From contig CAYWRO010000065.1 in assembly GCA_964460345.1 (NCBI GenBank), forward strand, positions 1-19,047: a stretch of 19,047 nucleotides of DNA, in the 5' to 3' direction. Origin of the DNA: CAYWRO01 sp964460345. Lineage in GTDB: Bacteria > Planctomycetota > Phycisphaerae > Phycisphaerales > UBA1924. The position numbers and the translations under genes are program-made. How positions within the stretch are numbered: position 1 is the first letter of the stretch; every line of letters starts with the position of its first letter. Below the pieces are notes generated by a model. The model saw only the letters and a list, made by a program, of their open reading frames with translations. It did no database searches and was not told where the DNA came from. Shown piece by piece: positions 7,657 to 15,003 of this stretch.

Positions 7657-8697
7657 ATGACCCCCCACGCCGACCACAACCTCCGCCTCGTTCAGCACTT
7701 CGAGCGACAGGTCCTCCGACTGACGAGCACTGGGGCCGCGCCCATCGCACTCCTTGGCGCGTCCGATACCTGCCGCCGCGTCCACCCGACCCTCCACGCC
7801 CCGCCGGGGGTCATTGTCGGCGTCATCGACGACGACCCGAATGCCCGCGGCCGCCAGTGGGCGGGATTGCCGGTGATCGACGCGGAGGAGGCGCTTCAGC
7901 AGGGCATCAAGGGCGTGATCCTCACGCACGATCCCAGCAACCCGGGCTCTTATGAGCGGCTCTGGGCGGGCCGCGGCGTGTTGCGCGAGGCCGGGGTGTA
8001 CATCCTCGCGTGTCCCTGCCCGCATGAGACGATGAACTGGGATCAGTGCCTGATCGACCAGTATGAGCACGCCCTTGCCGCCTCCCGCGGCATCGACCTG
8101 CTCTACCGCCATGCCTATCCACCGGCCGACCCGGTTGCCTGGCCGTACCTTCTCGAACCGCTGCAGGCGAGGTTCCTTCCGGAAATGACCGTCTGTGAGA
8201 TCGGCACGGGGGCGGGGCTCTGGACGCAGCACCTGATCGATCGCGCCGGGTCGTACCACGCTGTCGATTACAGCGCCCGCCTGCTTAACGAGGTGATCGA
8301 GCACCGCTTCGCGCGACAGATGTCACGCCTACACCTGCACCATGACACCAGGGCCAGTCTCGCCGGAGTCGAGGACGGGTCGGTTGACCTGGTCTTCTCC
8401 TTCGACGTCTTCGTCCACTTCAAGGCAGACCTGGTGCACCAGTTCCTTGAATCCATCCGGCGTGTGCTCAGGCCGGACGGAGTCGCGCTGATCCACTTCG
8501 TGACGTGGAACGAGACGGCGCTTCAGATCTGGCGGCGCGAGCACACGCCTGAGCGGGCCGGCGCCGCCAATGTGATGCACTACACCACCATGGACCAACT
8601 CCGCACCAGCGCCGCCGCGCTGGGCATGGCCGTCGAGCAGGTCGGCGAGGAATCCGGCTGGTCCTTCCTCGCCGAGTTCCGAAACGCAGGCAGGTGA
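7657..8697 (+). CDS. Rossmann-type domain fused to class I SAM methyltransferase
   Basis: The ATG at 7657 gives 346 residues; GTG 7636 is an in-frame alternative, and neither has a clear Shine-Dalgarno. Residues ~27-113 look like a nucleotide-sugar/CoA-binding type Rossmann fold (APIALLGASDTCRRV, GVIVGVIDDDPNARG, GLPVIDAEEAL, KGVILTHD), similar in style to the N-terminal part of PglD-like sugar-modifying enzymes. Residues ~160-345 are a class I methyltransferase. Motif I is EIGTGAGLW (181-189), the acidic residue after beta-2 is in VDYSARLL, and motif IV-like VDLVFSFDVFVHF is followed by the post-motif segment LRPDGVALIHF. The enzyme transfers a methyl group from S-adenosylmethionine; the substrate is unknown. 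The N-terminal domain suggests a sugar or other surface-glycan precursor, but this is inference. The gene stands alone, divergent from the signalling operon and 75 nt before a tRNA gene. A strong hairpin spans its stop codon. Confidence 0.87.
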   Translation: MTPHADHNLRLVQHFERQVLRLTSTGAAPIALLGASDTCRRVHPTLHAPPGVIVGVIDDDPNARGRQWAGLPVIDAEEALQQGIKGVILTHDPSNPGSYERLWAGRGVLREAGVYILACPCPHETMNWDQCLIDQYEHALAASRGIDLLYRHAYPPADPVAWPYLLEPLQARFLPEMTVCEIGTGAGLWTQHLIDRAGSYHAVDYSARLLNEVIEHRFARQMSRLHLHHDTRASLAGVEDGSVDLVFSFDVFVHFKADLVHQFLESIRRVLRPDGVALIHFVTWNETALQIWRREHTPERAGAANVMHYTTMDQLRTSAAALGMAVEQVGEESGWSFLAEFRNAGR

Positions 8698-8724
8698 AGA
8701 GGAAGGTACCTCTCCACCTGCCTG
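8687..8724. terminator. 16-bp hairpin spanning the methyltransferase stop codon
   Basis: CAGGCAGGTGAAGAGG (8687-8702) and CCTCTCCACCTGCCTG (8709-8724) are inverted repeats with 15 of 16 positions matched and a 6-nt loop. The single mismatch is at the A of the TGA stop (8697). It is A-C in plus-strand RNA but a G-U wobble in minus-strand RNA. No U-run follows on the plus side; CGTTTC follows on the minus side. It may end plus-strand transcription, minus-strand read-through from the efflux operon, or both. Confidence 0.45.
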
Positions 8725-8771
8725 GGTCGACTGCACGTGCCTGACTGGCCCGCCCTACCATCAGTTCCCCC

Positions 8772-8858
8772 GGTGGGGTGGCCGAGCGGTTGAAGGCGCC
8801 GGTCTTGAAAACCGGTAGGGGCGCAAGCTCCTCAGGGGTTCGAATCCCCTCCCCACCG
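8772..8858 (+). tRNA. tRNA-Ser (anticodon TGA)
   Basis: This is an 87-nt class II tRNA. The acceptor stem is GGTGGGG / CCCCACC with discriminator G at 8858. The anticodon stem CCGGT/ACCGG has the seven-base loop CTTGAAA, which reads anticodon TGA. The long variable arm is GGGGC-GCAA-GCTCC and the T-arm is AGGGG-TTCGAAT-CCCCT. The 3' CCA is not encoded. CTTTTTC directly after the gene (8860-8865) can serve with the acceptor region as a termination signal. TACCAT at 8756-8761 is a weak -10 candidate. Confidence 0.97.
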
Positions 8859-8882
8859 CTTTTTCTTGCCCGGCGTGACGTG

Positions 8883-9389
8883 TCAGGCTTTCAGGTCGAA
8901 GCTGCCGACGCTCGTGCCGCCCGCTTCATCTTCGATTTCCACCCAGAGACGGCTGCCCTCCGGCAGCGGGCTCGGTGCTTCCACGTGGGTGTGCCATCCG
9001 CCTTCGCCATGGGCCTCGGCACGGGCCTTTATCGAGCCGCTCGCGTCTTCCAGGCCGATCCACAGCCGAACCGCAGCGACCTTCGCCGCCGCCTGCGCGG
9101 CCACAACGGTCACATCCACGCCCGCCTCGCCGCCCGCTTCAACTGGCTCTTCCTCCCGGGAAGCCGTCACGGTGAATGCGCCAACCGATACCTCGCCGAG
9201 CGCCAGCATGGCCCCGCCGTGATGATGGCCATCGCCGTGATCGTGATCATGGTCATGACCGGCATCGTGCGCGTGACCATGATCGTCACTGCCGTTCGTC
9301 GCGTCGCGACTGCTCTCGCCGCACCCGGTCGCCAGCGCCGCCCACGCCGCGGCAACCAGAAATCCACCAAGAAGTGTTCTCACCTTCAC
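8883..9389 (-). CDS. His-rich lipoprotein of the metal-efflux operon
   Basis: This 168-residue exported protein starts at GTG 9389, with AAGGAG 8 nt upstream. The start overlaps the stop of the RND pump gene by 4 nt (GTGA), so the genes are translationally coupled. Residues 1-23 are a lipoprotein signal peptide with lipobox LATGC (C23). Residues ~36-58 hold ten His alternating with Asp, Gly and Ala (HGHAHDAGHDHDHDHGDG, then HHH), a pattern that binds transition metals such as Zn, Cu, Co or Ni. Residues ~65-168 are strand-rich and probably a single beta-sandwich (VDVTVVAAQ, AVRLWIGLED, RLWVEIEDE). The context suggests a periplasmic metal-capturing partner of the pump, in a role comparable to CusF but not homologous as far as I can see. 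It could be a metal buffer or sensor. Function is inference; lipoprotein and His-rich character are direct. Confidence 0.88.
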   Translation of the reverse strand: MKVRTLLGGFLVAAAWAALATGCGESSRDATNGSDDHGHAHDAGHDHDHDHGDGHHHGGAMLALGEVSVGAFTVTASREEEPVEAGGEAGVDVTVVAAQAAAKVAAVRLWIGLEDASGSIKARAEAHGEGGWHTHVEAPSPLPEGSRLWVEIEDEAGGTSVGSFDLKA

Positions 9390-12300
9390 GATTGGCTCTC
9401 CTTCGGCGTCATCGCCGTGTTCTCAACCGGCGCAGCCTGGCTTGGGTCTCTGCGCCTTGCCTTTCGCAGCCGCCACGTGCGTGCTGCGCCATTGGAAACT
9501 GCTCCGGCCTGAGTCGCTGCGGGGCCGATGCCGACCCGATGCACCAGCGAGTACCCGGCCGGAACCACGATGAGGTTGAGGAACGTCGAGGAGAGCAGAC
9601 CGCCGAGCACCACCACGGCCAAGGGCGAAAGCAGCTCGCTTCCCGGCCGTCCGGCGGCAACCGCCAGCGGCACAAGCCCGAGCGCTGCGGAGAGTGCCGT
9701 CATAAGGATGGGGACCAGTCGTTCCATCGAGCCCTGCACGATCGCCTCGCTAAGCGGAACCGCTTCGACCTCGACCAGGTGTCGATAGTGATTCACAAGC
9801 AGGATCCCGTTCCGCACGGCAATCCCAAAGAGCGTGATAAATCCGACCATGCTTGCAATCGACACCACGGGGGCGCGATACGGCGCCGGCCCAACCCCGA
9901 AGAGCGCGGTCACGTTGCGCCACACGCCGCCCACTCCGCCATGGAGCATCGACTCCACAACGAAGATCGCCAGCACGCCGCCTATCACCCCAAGCGGCAG
10001 GTTCACCATCACCAGCACGGCCACCTTCATGGATCCGGTTGAAACCTGAAGCAGCAGCAGAAGCAGCAGCGCAATCCCTGCTCCGGCCACCAGGAGCGTT
10101 CGGCTCGCGGACTGCTGCGCCTCGAACTGGCCCCCGAACTCAACGAGGTAGCCGGCCCGGTGCACGATTGGTTCCACGCGCGCCCGAACCTCCTCGACGA
10201 GATCTCCGAGGTTGGCCCCTTCCGCCACGTTGAGCGAGATGACCGCTTTGCGCTGCGCGTTCTCACGCGCAATGATGCTGCTTGTTCGCTCCAGGCCGAC
10301 GTCCGCCACTTCTGACAACCGCACCATCGCCCCATCGGACCCCGTCAAAATCAAACTCTCGAGTTGTTCAACTCGCTCCCGTTCATCCGGCGCAAGCCGC
10401 ACCACCACGTCGTATCGACGCACGCCCTGGTTTACCTCGGCGACGGTTTCGCCATACAGCGCGGTCTGGACCTGCGCGGCCGCCTCCGCTGGAGTCAGCC
10501 CGGCCGCGGCCAGATCGGCGTGGCGATACTCGATCGGCACCGAGGTCACCAGAACCTCACGGTTCGCCGTCACATCGCGTGCCCCGGAAACCCCCTTTAA
10601 CTCCGTTTCGATCTGCCGTGCAAGCTGGCGCAGGACGCCAAGATCCTCTCCGTACACGTTGATCGCGATCGCCGCGGGCGTGCCGGAGAGAATGTGCGAC
10701 AGGCGGTGCTCGATCGGCTGTCCCACCTGGACCGTGACGCCGGGCACGCCGGAGGCGATTTGCGAGATTGCCTCGCGTACGGCGACGTAATCAGCGCCTG
10801 GCTTCAGGGCCACGTCCAGTTCACTGTTGGATACCGGCTCGGCATGCTCGTCGCGCTCGGCCCGCCCCGTCCGCCGCGTCACGGTGAGGACGCCGTCCAG
10901 TTCCATGAGACGCTGTTCGATCCCCAGCGCCGATCGGTTGCTCTCCTGGAGAGATGTCCCCGGAGGCGACGACACGAAGACCGTGAACGAGCCCTCGTTG
11001 AACTCCGGAAGGAAGGAACTTCCGAAGGTCCGCGCCAGCAGCAATGTCAATACCGTGGCCAGCAGCGCGGCCGTCAGCACCAATCTCCGACGCCTGAGAG
11101 ACCATCGCAGTGCAGGTTCGTACCAGCGCTTCAGTCGCCGCACGAACCACCCGTCACTTTCGGGATGCGCACCGCCTCGGCCGGCCGCAACGCCGCCGCG
11201 GACCTCACGCCCGCGCAGCAGCACCCGGCACATCGCCGGGGTGACCGTCAGCGCCACGACCAGCGACGCCAGGATTGACACGATGTACGTCAACGCCAGC
11301 GGCGCGAAAAACCGCCCCTCGATTCCCTCCAGGAACAACAACGGGACGAACACGATCACGATGATGACCGTCGCGAAAACCATGGACGGCCGGATCTCGT
11401 TGCTGGCGTCGAAGATGACCTCGACTCTGCCGCGGTGTTCGCCTTGCGGCTTCGAGGCATTCTCCCGCAGCCGGCGGTGCACGTTTTCCACATCGATGAT
11501 CGCGTCATCCACCAAAACGCCAATGGCGACCGCCAAACCTCCAAGCGTCATGACGTTCAGCGTCAGGCCCATCCAGTTCATCGCCAACAGCGCAGCCGCC
11601 AGCGACAGGGGCAGCGCGGTGAGCGTGATGATCGTTGTTCGCACGTTGAGCAGGAACAGCACCAGAATCACTGACACGATGATCGTCGCATCGCGCAACA
11701 CGTGCATGACGTTGCTCACGGAGCGCTCGATGAAGTGGCTCTGCCGGAACACATCGCGGTTGATGGCCATTCCGTCAGGAAGGCTGGCTTCAACCTGATC
11801 CAGCGCCGCATCCACCGCGCGCGTCATCGCGAGCGTGTTGGTGCCGGGCGACTTCTGCACGCTCAGCACGACCGCCGGCCGTCCTCCGCTCGCCGCGGTC
11901 CCGCGCTTCGGCGCGGCCCCAAGCTTCACTTCGGCCACCTCCCCCAGCGTGATCGGCAGCCCGTTTTGCATCGCCACGACCGTCGCGGCGATGTCCTCAA
12001 CGCCTCGGACCCGTGCCGCCTGCCGGATTGGAAGCTCCTGCCGCTCCACATCCGCAAGGTAACCCGCGCTGGCGGTGCTGTGCGCGGCACGCGCCGCATC
12101 CGCCACTTCCTGGATCGTCAGCCCGTAGAGCGCAAGTCGGTCCTGCCGCACGTTCACCTGGTACTCGGGCAGTTCGCCGCCGATCACCGACACCTGCGCG
12201 ACGCCGGGAACAGCAAGGAGCTTGTTCCGCAGGTCGAACTCCGCATAGGCGCGCAGTTCCAGGTCGCTCACCAAGGCGTCCGGGCTCATCAGGGCCAGCA

Positions 12301-12721
12301 ACATGATCTCGCCCGTAATGCTTGTAACCGGCGTGATCTCCGCATGAGCATTCTCCGGCAGCAGCTCGCGCACTCCCGCAAGCCGCTCCGTCACGAACTG
12401 CCTCGCCCGGTAGATGTCCATCCCCCAGTCGAACTCGACCCACACCAGCGACAGCGAAATGGCCGAGGCGCTCCGCACCCGACGCACTCGAGGCAGCCCG
12501 TTCACCGCTGTTTCGATGGGGAACGTCACATACTGCTCAACCTCATCCGCCGCCAACCCGCCGGCCTCCGTCAGGATAACGACAGTCGGTGCATTCAACT
12601 CCGGAAAAACATCCACCGGCATCTTCGGCAGCGCGAAGAGCGTGTACAGAACCATCGCCGCCGCCGCGAGCAGCACGAGCGACGAATGCTTCAGGGAGAA
12701 GGCGATCAGGTGCTTGAGCAT
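9386..12721 (-). CDS. CusA/CzcA-type heavy-metal efflux RND pump
   Basis: This 1111-residue inner-membrane proton/metal antiporter of the HME-RND group exports transition-metal ions from periplasm or cytoplasm through a tripartite complex. ATG 12721 is preceded by GAGGA about 10 nt away. The first membrane helix (~13-31) is followed by family hallmarks: PELNAPTVVILTEAGGL, YVTFPIETAVNGLPRV and FDWGMDIYRARQFVTERL. Helices at ~345-400 lead into AIGVLVDDAIIDVENVHRRL, in which D405, D406 and E412 occupy the proton-relay region of helix 4. A second porter half follows (SSFLPEFNEGSF, SPPGTSLQES), then C-terminal helices including GFITLFGIAVRNGILLVNH and LVPILMTALSAALGLVPLA. Full family length, no breaks. 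The gene lies 6 nt after the adaptor and overlaps the downstream lipoprotein by 4 nt. Metal specificity cannot be assigned from sequence alone: the Met pairs typical of Cu/Ag CusA would need a structural alignment. Confidence 0.95.
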   Translation of the reverse strand: MLKHLIAFSLKHSSLVLLAAAAMVLYTLFALPKMPVDVFPELNAPTVVILTEAGGLAADEVEQYVTFPIETAVNGLPRVRRVRSASAISLSLVWVEFDWGMDIYRARQFVTERLAGVRELLPENAHAEITPVTSITGEIMLLALMSPDALVSDLELRAYAEFDLRNKLLAVPGVAQVSVIGGELPEYQVNVRQDRLALYGLTIQEVADAARAAHSTASAGYLADVERQELPIRQAARVRGVEDIAATVVAMQNGLPITLGEVAEVKLGAAPKRGTAASGGRPAVVLSVQKSPGTNTLAMTRAVDAALDQVEASLPDGMAINRDVFRQSHFIERSVSNVMHVLRDATIIVSVILVLFLLNVRTTIITLTALPLSLAAALLAMNWMGLTLNVMTLGGLAVAIGVLVDDAIIDVENVHRRLRENASKPQGEHRGRVEVIFDASNEIRPSMVFATVIIVIVFVPLLFLEGIEGRFFAPLALTYIVSILASLVVALTVTPAMCRVLLRGREVRGGVAAGRGGAHPESDGWFVRRLKRWYEPALRWSLRRRRLVLTAALLATVLTLLLARTFGSSFLPEFNEGSFTVFVSSPPGTSLQESNRSALGIEQRLMELDGVLTVTRRTGRAERDEHAEPVSNSELDVALKPGADYVAVREAISQIASGVPGVTVQVGQPIEHRLSHILSGTPAAIAINVYGEDLGVLRQLARQIETELKGVSGARDVTANREVLVTSVPIEYRHADLAAAGLTPAEAAAQVQTALYGETVAEVNQGVRRYDVVVRLAPDERERVEQLESLILTGSDGAMVRLSEVADVGLERTSSIIARENAQRKAVISLNVAEGANLGDLVEEVRARVEPIVHRAGYLVEFGGQFEAQQSASRTLLVAGAGIALLLLLLLQVSTGSMKVAVLVMVNLPLGVIGGVLAIFVVESMLHGGVGGVWRNVTALFGVGPAPYRAPVVSIASMVGFITLFGIAVRNGILLVNHYRHLVEVEAVPLSEAIVQGSMERLVPILMTALSAALGLVPLAVAAGRPGSELLSPLAVVVLGGLLSSTFLNLIVVPAGYSLVHRVGIGPAATQAGAVSNGAARTWRLRKARRRDPSQAAPVENTAMTPKESQS

Positions 12722-12727
12722 GGCGGA

Positions 12728-14188
12728 TCAGTCCTCACCCTCGTGGAAGGTCCCGTCCGCATGGAAGTGGCCGCCCCGCGTGATCGTCCCACTCGTCGCC
12801 ACCATCAACTGATACGCGCCGTCAAGGACGATCTCGTTGCCTTCCGCCACACCGCTCTTGATTTCCACCCACCGTCCGTCATCAGCGCCGAGGTCCGCCT
12901 CCATGCGAATCGCCTTGTCCGGATCACGCGGATCACGCCGGAAGATGATCCGCTGCGTCCCATCCCGCACGACGCTCGCCAGCGGGATCGCCAAGGTCTC
13001 GCCGCCACTCCCTTCGACCACCACCTCCAGAAAACCGGACACACCCGCCCGCGCCCAGTCCGGCAGCGGCTCGCCTTCCGACGGCGTCACGATCAACTCA
13101 ATGGTTCGGCGTTGCGGCTCCGCTCTCGGCGCGAGCGTCAGCGTTCCGCGGACCGGCGCTGCGCCGTCCAACGAGCCGCCCTGCGGCGCAACGACCGTCG
13201 CCGGCAACCCGCCCGACAGCTTCCCGAGATCGCTCTGGAGCCCATGCGCACGAAACCGAACCTGCTGCGGCTGCACGGTTCGCAGCACTTCCCCGTGCTC
13301 TGCCACGTAACCGCCGCTGGTAACCGCCAGCGCCTCCACGACCCCGCTCGAGGCCGCCAGAACCTCTATCTTCCCAAGCCTCTCCCACAACGCGCGCCGT
13401 GGCGCACCATCATCCAGCTCCTGCAGCGCTTCAACAGAGAGGCCCGTCAGCGCGGCAGCGGCTTCCAGGAGAATCCCCTTACGCGCAATGGCCGCCTCCA
13501 GGTCCGCCAACGTCTCCCGCTCGCGCGCGGCAAGCTCCGCCTCCTTCTCAAATGTCTCCGCCAGTGCGGTCCGGGCCGCCGCGAGCGAAGCCCGCGCCTC
13601 GGCGAGCTCCTCACCACCCGCGCCGCCGCGGGCCATGAGGTCCTCGAGGGACTCCACACGCTGGCTCCACAACGCCACGACGCCTTCCAGTTCCACGTGG
13701 TGTCGCTCGTGCGCCGCCTTGAACGGCTCGATCGACTCCGCCACCGCCGCCGCGCGCTTCACCGCCGCGTCGGCATCCGCGAGTTCACGCTGCAGTTCGC
13801 GCCACCGCGGCGAGCTGATCCGATACAGCGGCGTCCCCTCGGCCACCTGGTCGAACTGCCGCACCAGCAGTTCCACCTGGCCCGACACGGGCGTCCTGTA
13901 CTCCCGTTCCGCCGACGGAACCAACTCAAAGCGGCCGGGCACGCGCAGCGTCCGGGCGACGTTCCGCCGCTCCACACGCGCGAACGTGATCCCAAGGTTC
14001 TGACGCACCCTCGCGTTGATATCCACCCGATTCGTCGGCGCGGCGTGCTCGTGCTCCTCAGGCCCGCCGCGGCCGTCGTCATCGCCCCCGCACCCGGTCA
14101 GACCGGCAACGCAGCCGGCGGCCAGCACGGTTACCGCCCACGCCCGCACCCGGCCCGCTCGGCTTTTCCCGATTCGCATCGTGGACAA
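12728..14188 (-). CDS. RND efflux adaptor (membrane fusion) lipoprotein, CusB/CzcB type
   Basis: This periplasmic adaptor should link the pump to an outer-membrane channel. I place the start at TTG 14188 because GGAG lies 8 nt upstream. ATG 14179 and TTG 14194 are in-frame alternatives; all give the same mature protein. The lipobox LTGC (Cys about residue 33) is followed by a short acidic/His segment (EEHEH). The order of parts fits the family: a barrel strand set (RVPGRFELVP), a lipoyl-like half (YRTPVSGQVELLVRQFDQVAEGTPLYRI), and a long Ala/Glu-rich alpha-hairpin (~110-270). Then come the second lipoyl half (VLAASSGVVEALAVTSGGYVAEHGEVL), a beta-barrel and a membrane-proximal domain. The C-terminus carries another His-containing tail (HFHADGTFHEGED). 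The gene is followed after 6 nt by the pump gene. Length (~486) is usual for heavy-metal adaptors. Confidence 0.93.
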   Translation of the reverse strand: MSTMRIGKSRAGRVRAWAVTVLAAGCVAGLTGCGGDDDGRGGPEEHEHAAPTNRVDINARVRQNLGITFARVERRNVARTLRVPGRFELVPSAEREYRTPVSGQVELLVRQFDQVAEGTPLYRISSPRWRELQRELADADAAVKRAAAVAESIEPFKAAHERHHVELEGVVALWSQRVESLEDLMARGGAGGEELAEARASLAAARTALAETFEKEAELAARERETLADLEAAIARKGILLEAAAALTGLSVEALQELDDGAPRRALWERLGKIEVLAASSGVVEALAVTSGGYVAEHGEVLRTVQPQQVRFRAHGLQSDLGKLSGGLPATVVAPQGGSLDGAAPVRGTLTLAPRAEPQRRTIELIVTPSEGEPLPDWARAGVSGFLEVVVEGSGGETLAIPLASVVRDGTQRIIFRRDPRDPDKAIRMEADLGADDGRWVEIKSGVAEGNEIVLDGAYQLMVATSGTITRGGHFHADGTFHEGED

Positions 14189-14354
14189 AACCAAATCTCC
14201 TGCATGTCAAACCGCCCCCCAGATCACGGGACTGACACCCTGACGAGGGATCCGACAGAAACGCCCGCGGCGGCCGGATCCACAACGCAACGATGCCGCG
14301 GCCATTCCCTGCCTCAGAGCAGGTGGCCGAAGCACCATCGGATGTCTTCGTGGG

Positions 14355-14861
14355 TCAGATAAGGAGGGCGCGACTTGTTCGCACCAGGCGATCGCCCGCT
14401 CGCAGGGGCCATCCCGGGGGCGCGCCCGCCGCATCCACCAGCTTTGGCGGCCGCAGACCGGGCCCCTGCCCCGTGTACCGTGCTGGCGCCATCCACCACG
14501 ACACACTGGCGGTCCACGCCCGGCCAGCCATGTTCAGATTAGTGTCCCAGCTCCGGAACGGCTCATACTCCGGGACGGAGACGCCGCCCGGCTCCTCCTG
14601 ATCGCCCGGGCCGGGGCCATCGGCAGGGCCGTGGTCGTGGTCGCCGCATCCCCGGAACGCGCTGCAGTTTTCCAAAGCCTGCCGCGCCGCGGCGGCGACC
14701 TGTCGGGATGATGGGCCTTCCAGTGCGTGGAAGTGGACCCCGTGCCCGGCGTGCCCATGCGCCACGATCGTCCGCCCGCCGAAGGGGCTCAGCACCAGCA
14801 ATGGGGCGAGGACCGCCACCGCCAGCCAGCGCGCAAGTGCGCCCCGACAGAACTTCAACAT
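14355..14861 (-). CDS. Small His-rich exported protein, first gene of the efflux operon
   Basis: ATG 14861 gives 168 residues and a clean signal peptide (Lys/Arg n-region, LAVAVLAPLLVL core). An in-frame TTG at 14891 is less likely. I see no strong Shine-Dalgarno. The mature N-terminus is His-rich (AHGHAGHGVHFHALEG), followed by an Ala-rich helix with two Cys (ENCSAFRGCG) and HDHG, suggesting a metal-binding patch of His and Cys. The C-terminal half (FRSWDTNLNMAGRAWTASVSWW, GDRLVRTSRALLI) matches no family I recognise. The stop is 166 nt before the adaptor start, so it is probably co-transcribed but not coupled. A periplasmic metal sensor or chaperone is inferred from context and composition. 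Codon use looks like its neighbours. Confidence 0.72.
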   Translation of the reverse strand: MLKFCRGALARWLAVAVLAPLLVLSPFGGRTIVAHGHAGHGVHFHALEGPSSRQVAAAARQALENCSAFRGCGDHDHGPADGPGPGDQEEPGGVSVPEYEPFRSWDTNLNMAGRAWTASVSWWMAPARYTGQGPGLRPPKLVDAAGAPPGWPLRAGDRLVRTSRALLI

Positions 14862-15003
14862 TTGATTGGCGGCACGACCGCGCACAACCAAGTCTACGAA
14901 CCCGGCCCCAGCGGGACAAACGCGTCATACACCTCTGAAATGAACAGTCCGCGCCTCTCGACGCGGACTGCTCCTTACGAACGCTCTGCCGGAGGACGGG
15001 GAA
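14862..15003 (-). promoter_or_regulatory. Leader/promoter region of the metal-efflux operon
   Basis: This is the gap between the end of the Cys-rich gene and the first efflux-operon gene. After the terminator (14945-14970), about 80 nt remain that should contain the operon promoter. A weak minus-strand candidate is TTGTCC with GTAGAC 16 nt further on, but the match is poor. I see no clear metal-regulator operator palindrome. Confidence 0.3.
14945..14970 (-). terminator. Intrinsic terminator after the Cys-rich dockerin-type gene
   Basis: CAGTCCGCG (14945-14953) and CGCGGACTG (14962-14970) form a perfect 9-bp stem with an 8-nt loop. In minus-strand RNA it is followed by the U-rich stretch TTCATTTC. 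It lies 34 nt past the stop of the gene ending at 15004 and separates that gene from the efflux operon. Confidence 0.72.

Noticed and set aside
7435..8304. Open frame of 289 codons on the minus strand opposite the methyltransferase
   Set aside because: The plus-strand frame has complete methyltransferase motifs, and the antisense product has no motif; it is a shadow frame.
14249..14282. GGATCCG...CGGATCC inverted repeat between the small His-rich gene and the adaptor
   Set aside because: Only 7 bp, built on a hexamer that is palindromic itself, with a long loop and no T-run; chance is sufficient.
11702..14362. Long open frame (886 codons) on the plus strand, antisense to the RND pump and adaptor
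   Set aside because: Its product is extremely Arg/His/Pro/Gln-rich with no recognisable domain. It is a high-GC shadow of two clear genes on the other strand.
14314..14400. Possible frameshift at the end of the small His-rich gene, because another frame reads PPYLTHEDIRWCFGHLL
   Set aside because: The original frame ends in a natural-looking GDRLVRTSRALLI, and there is no homologue to show that the other frame belongs to the protein.
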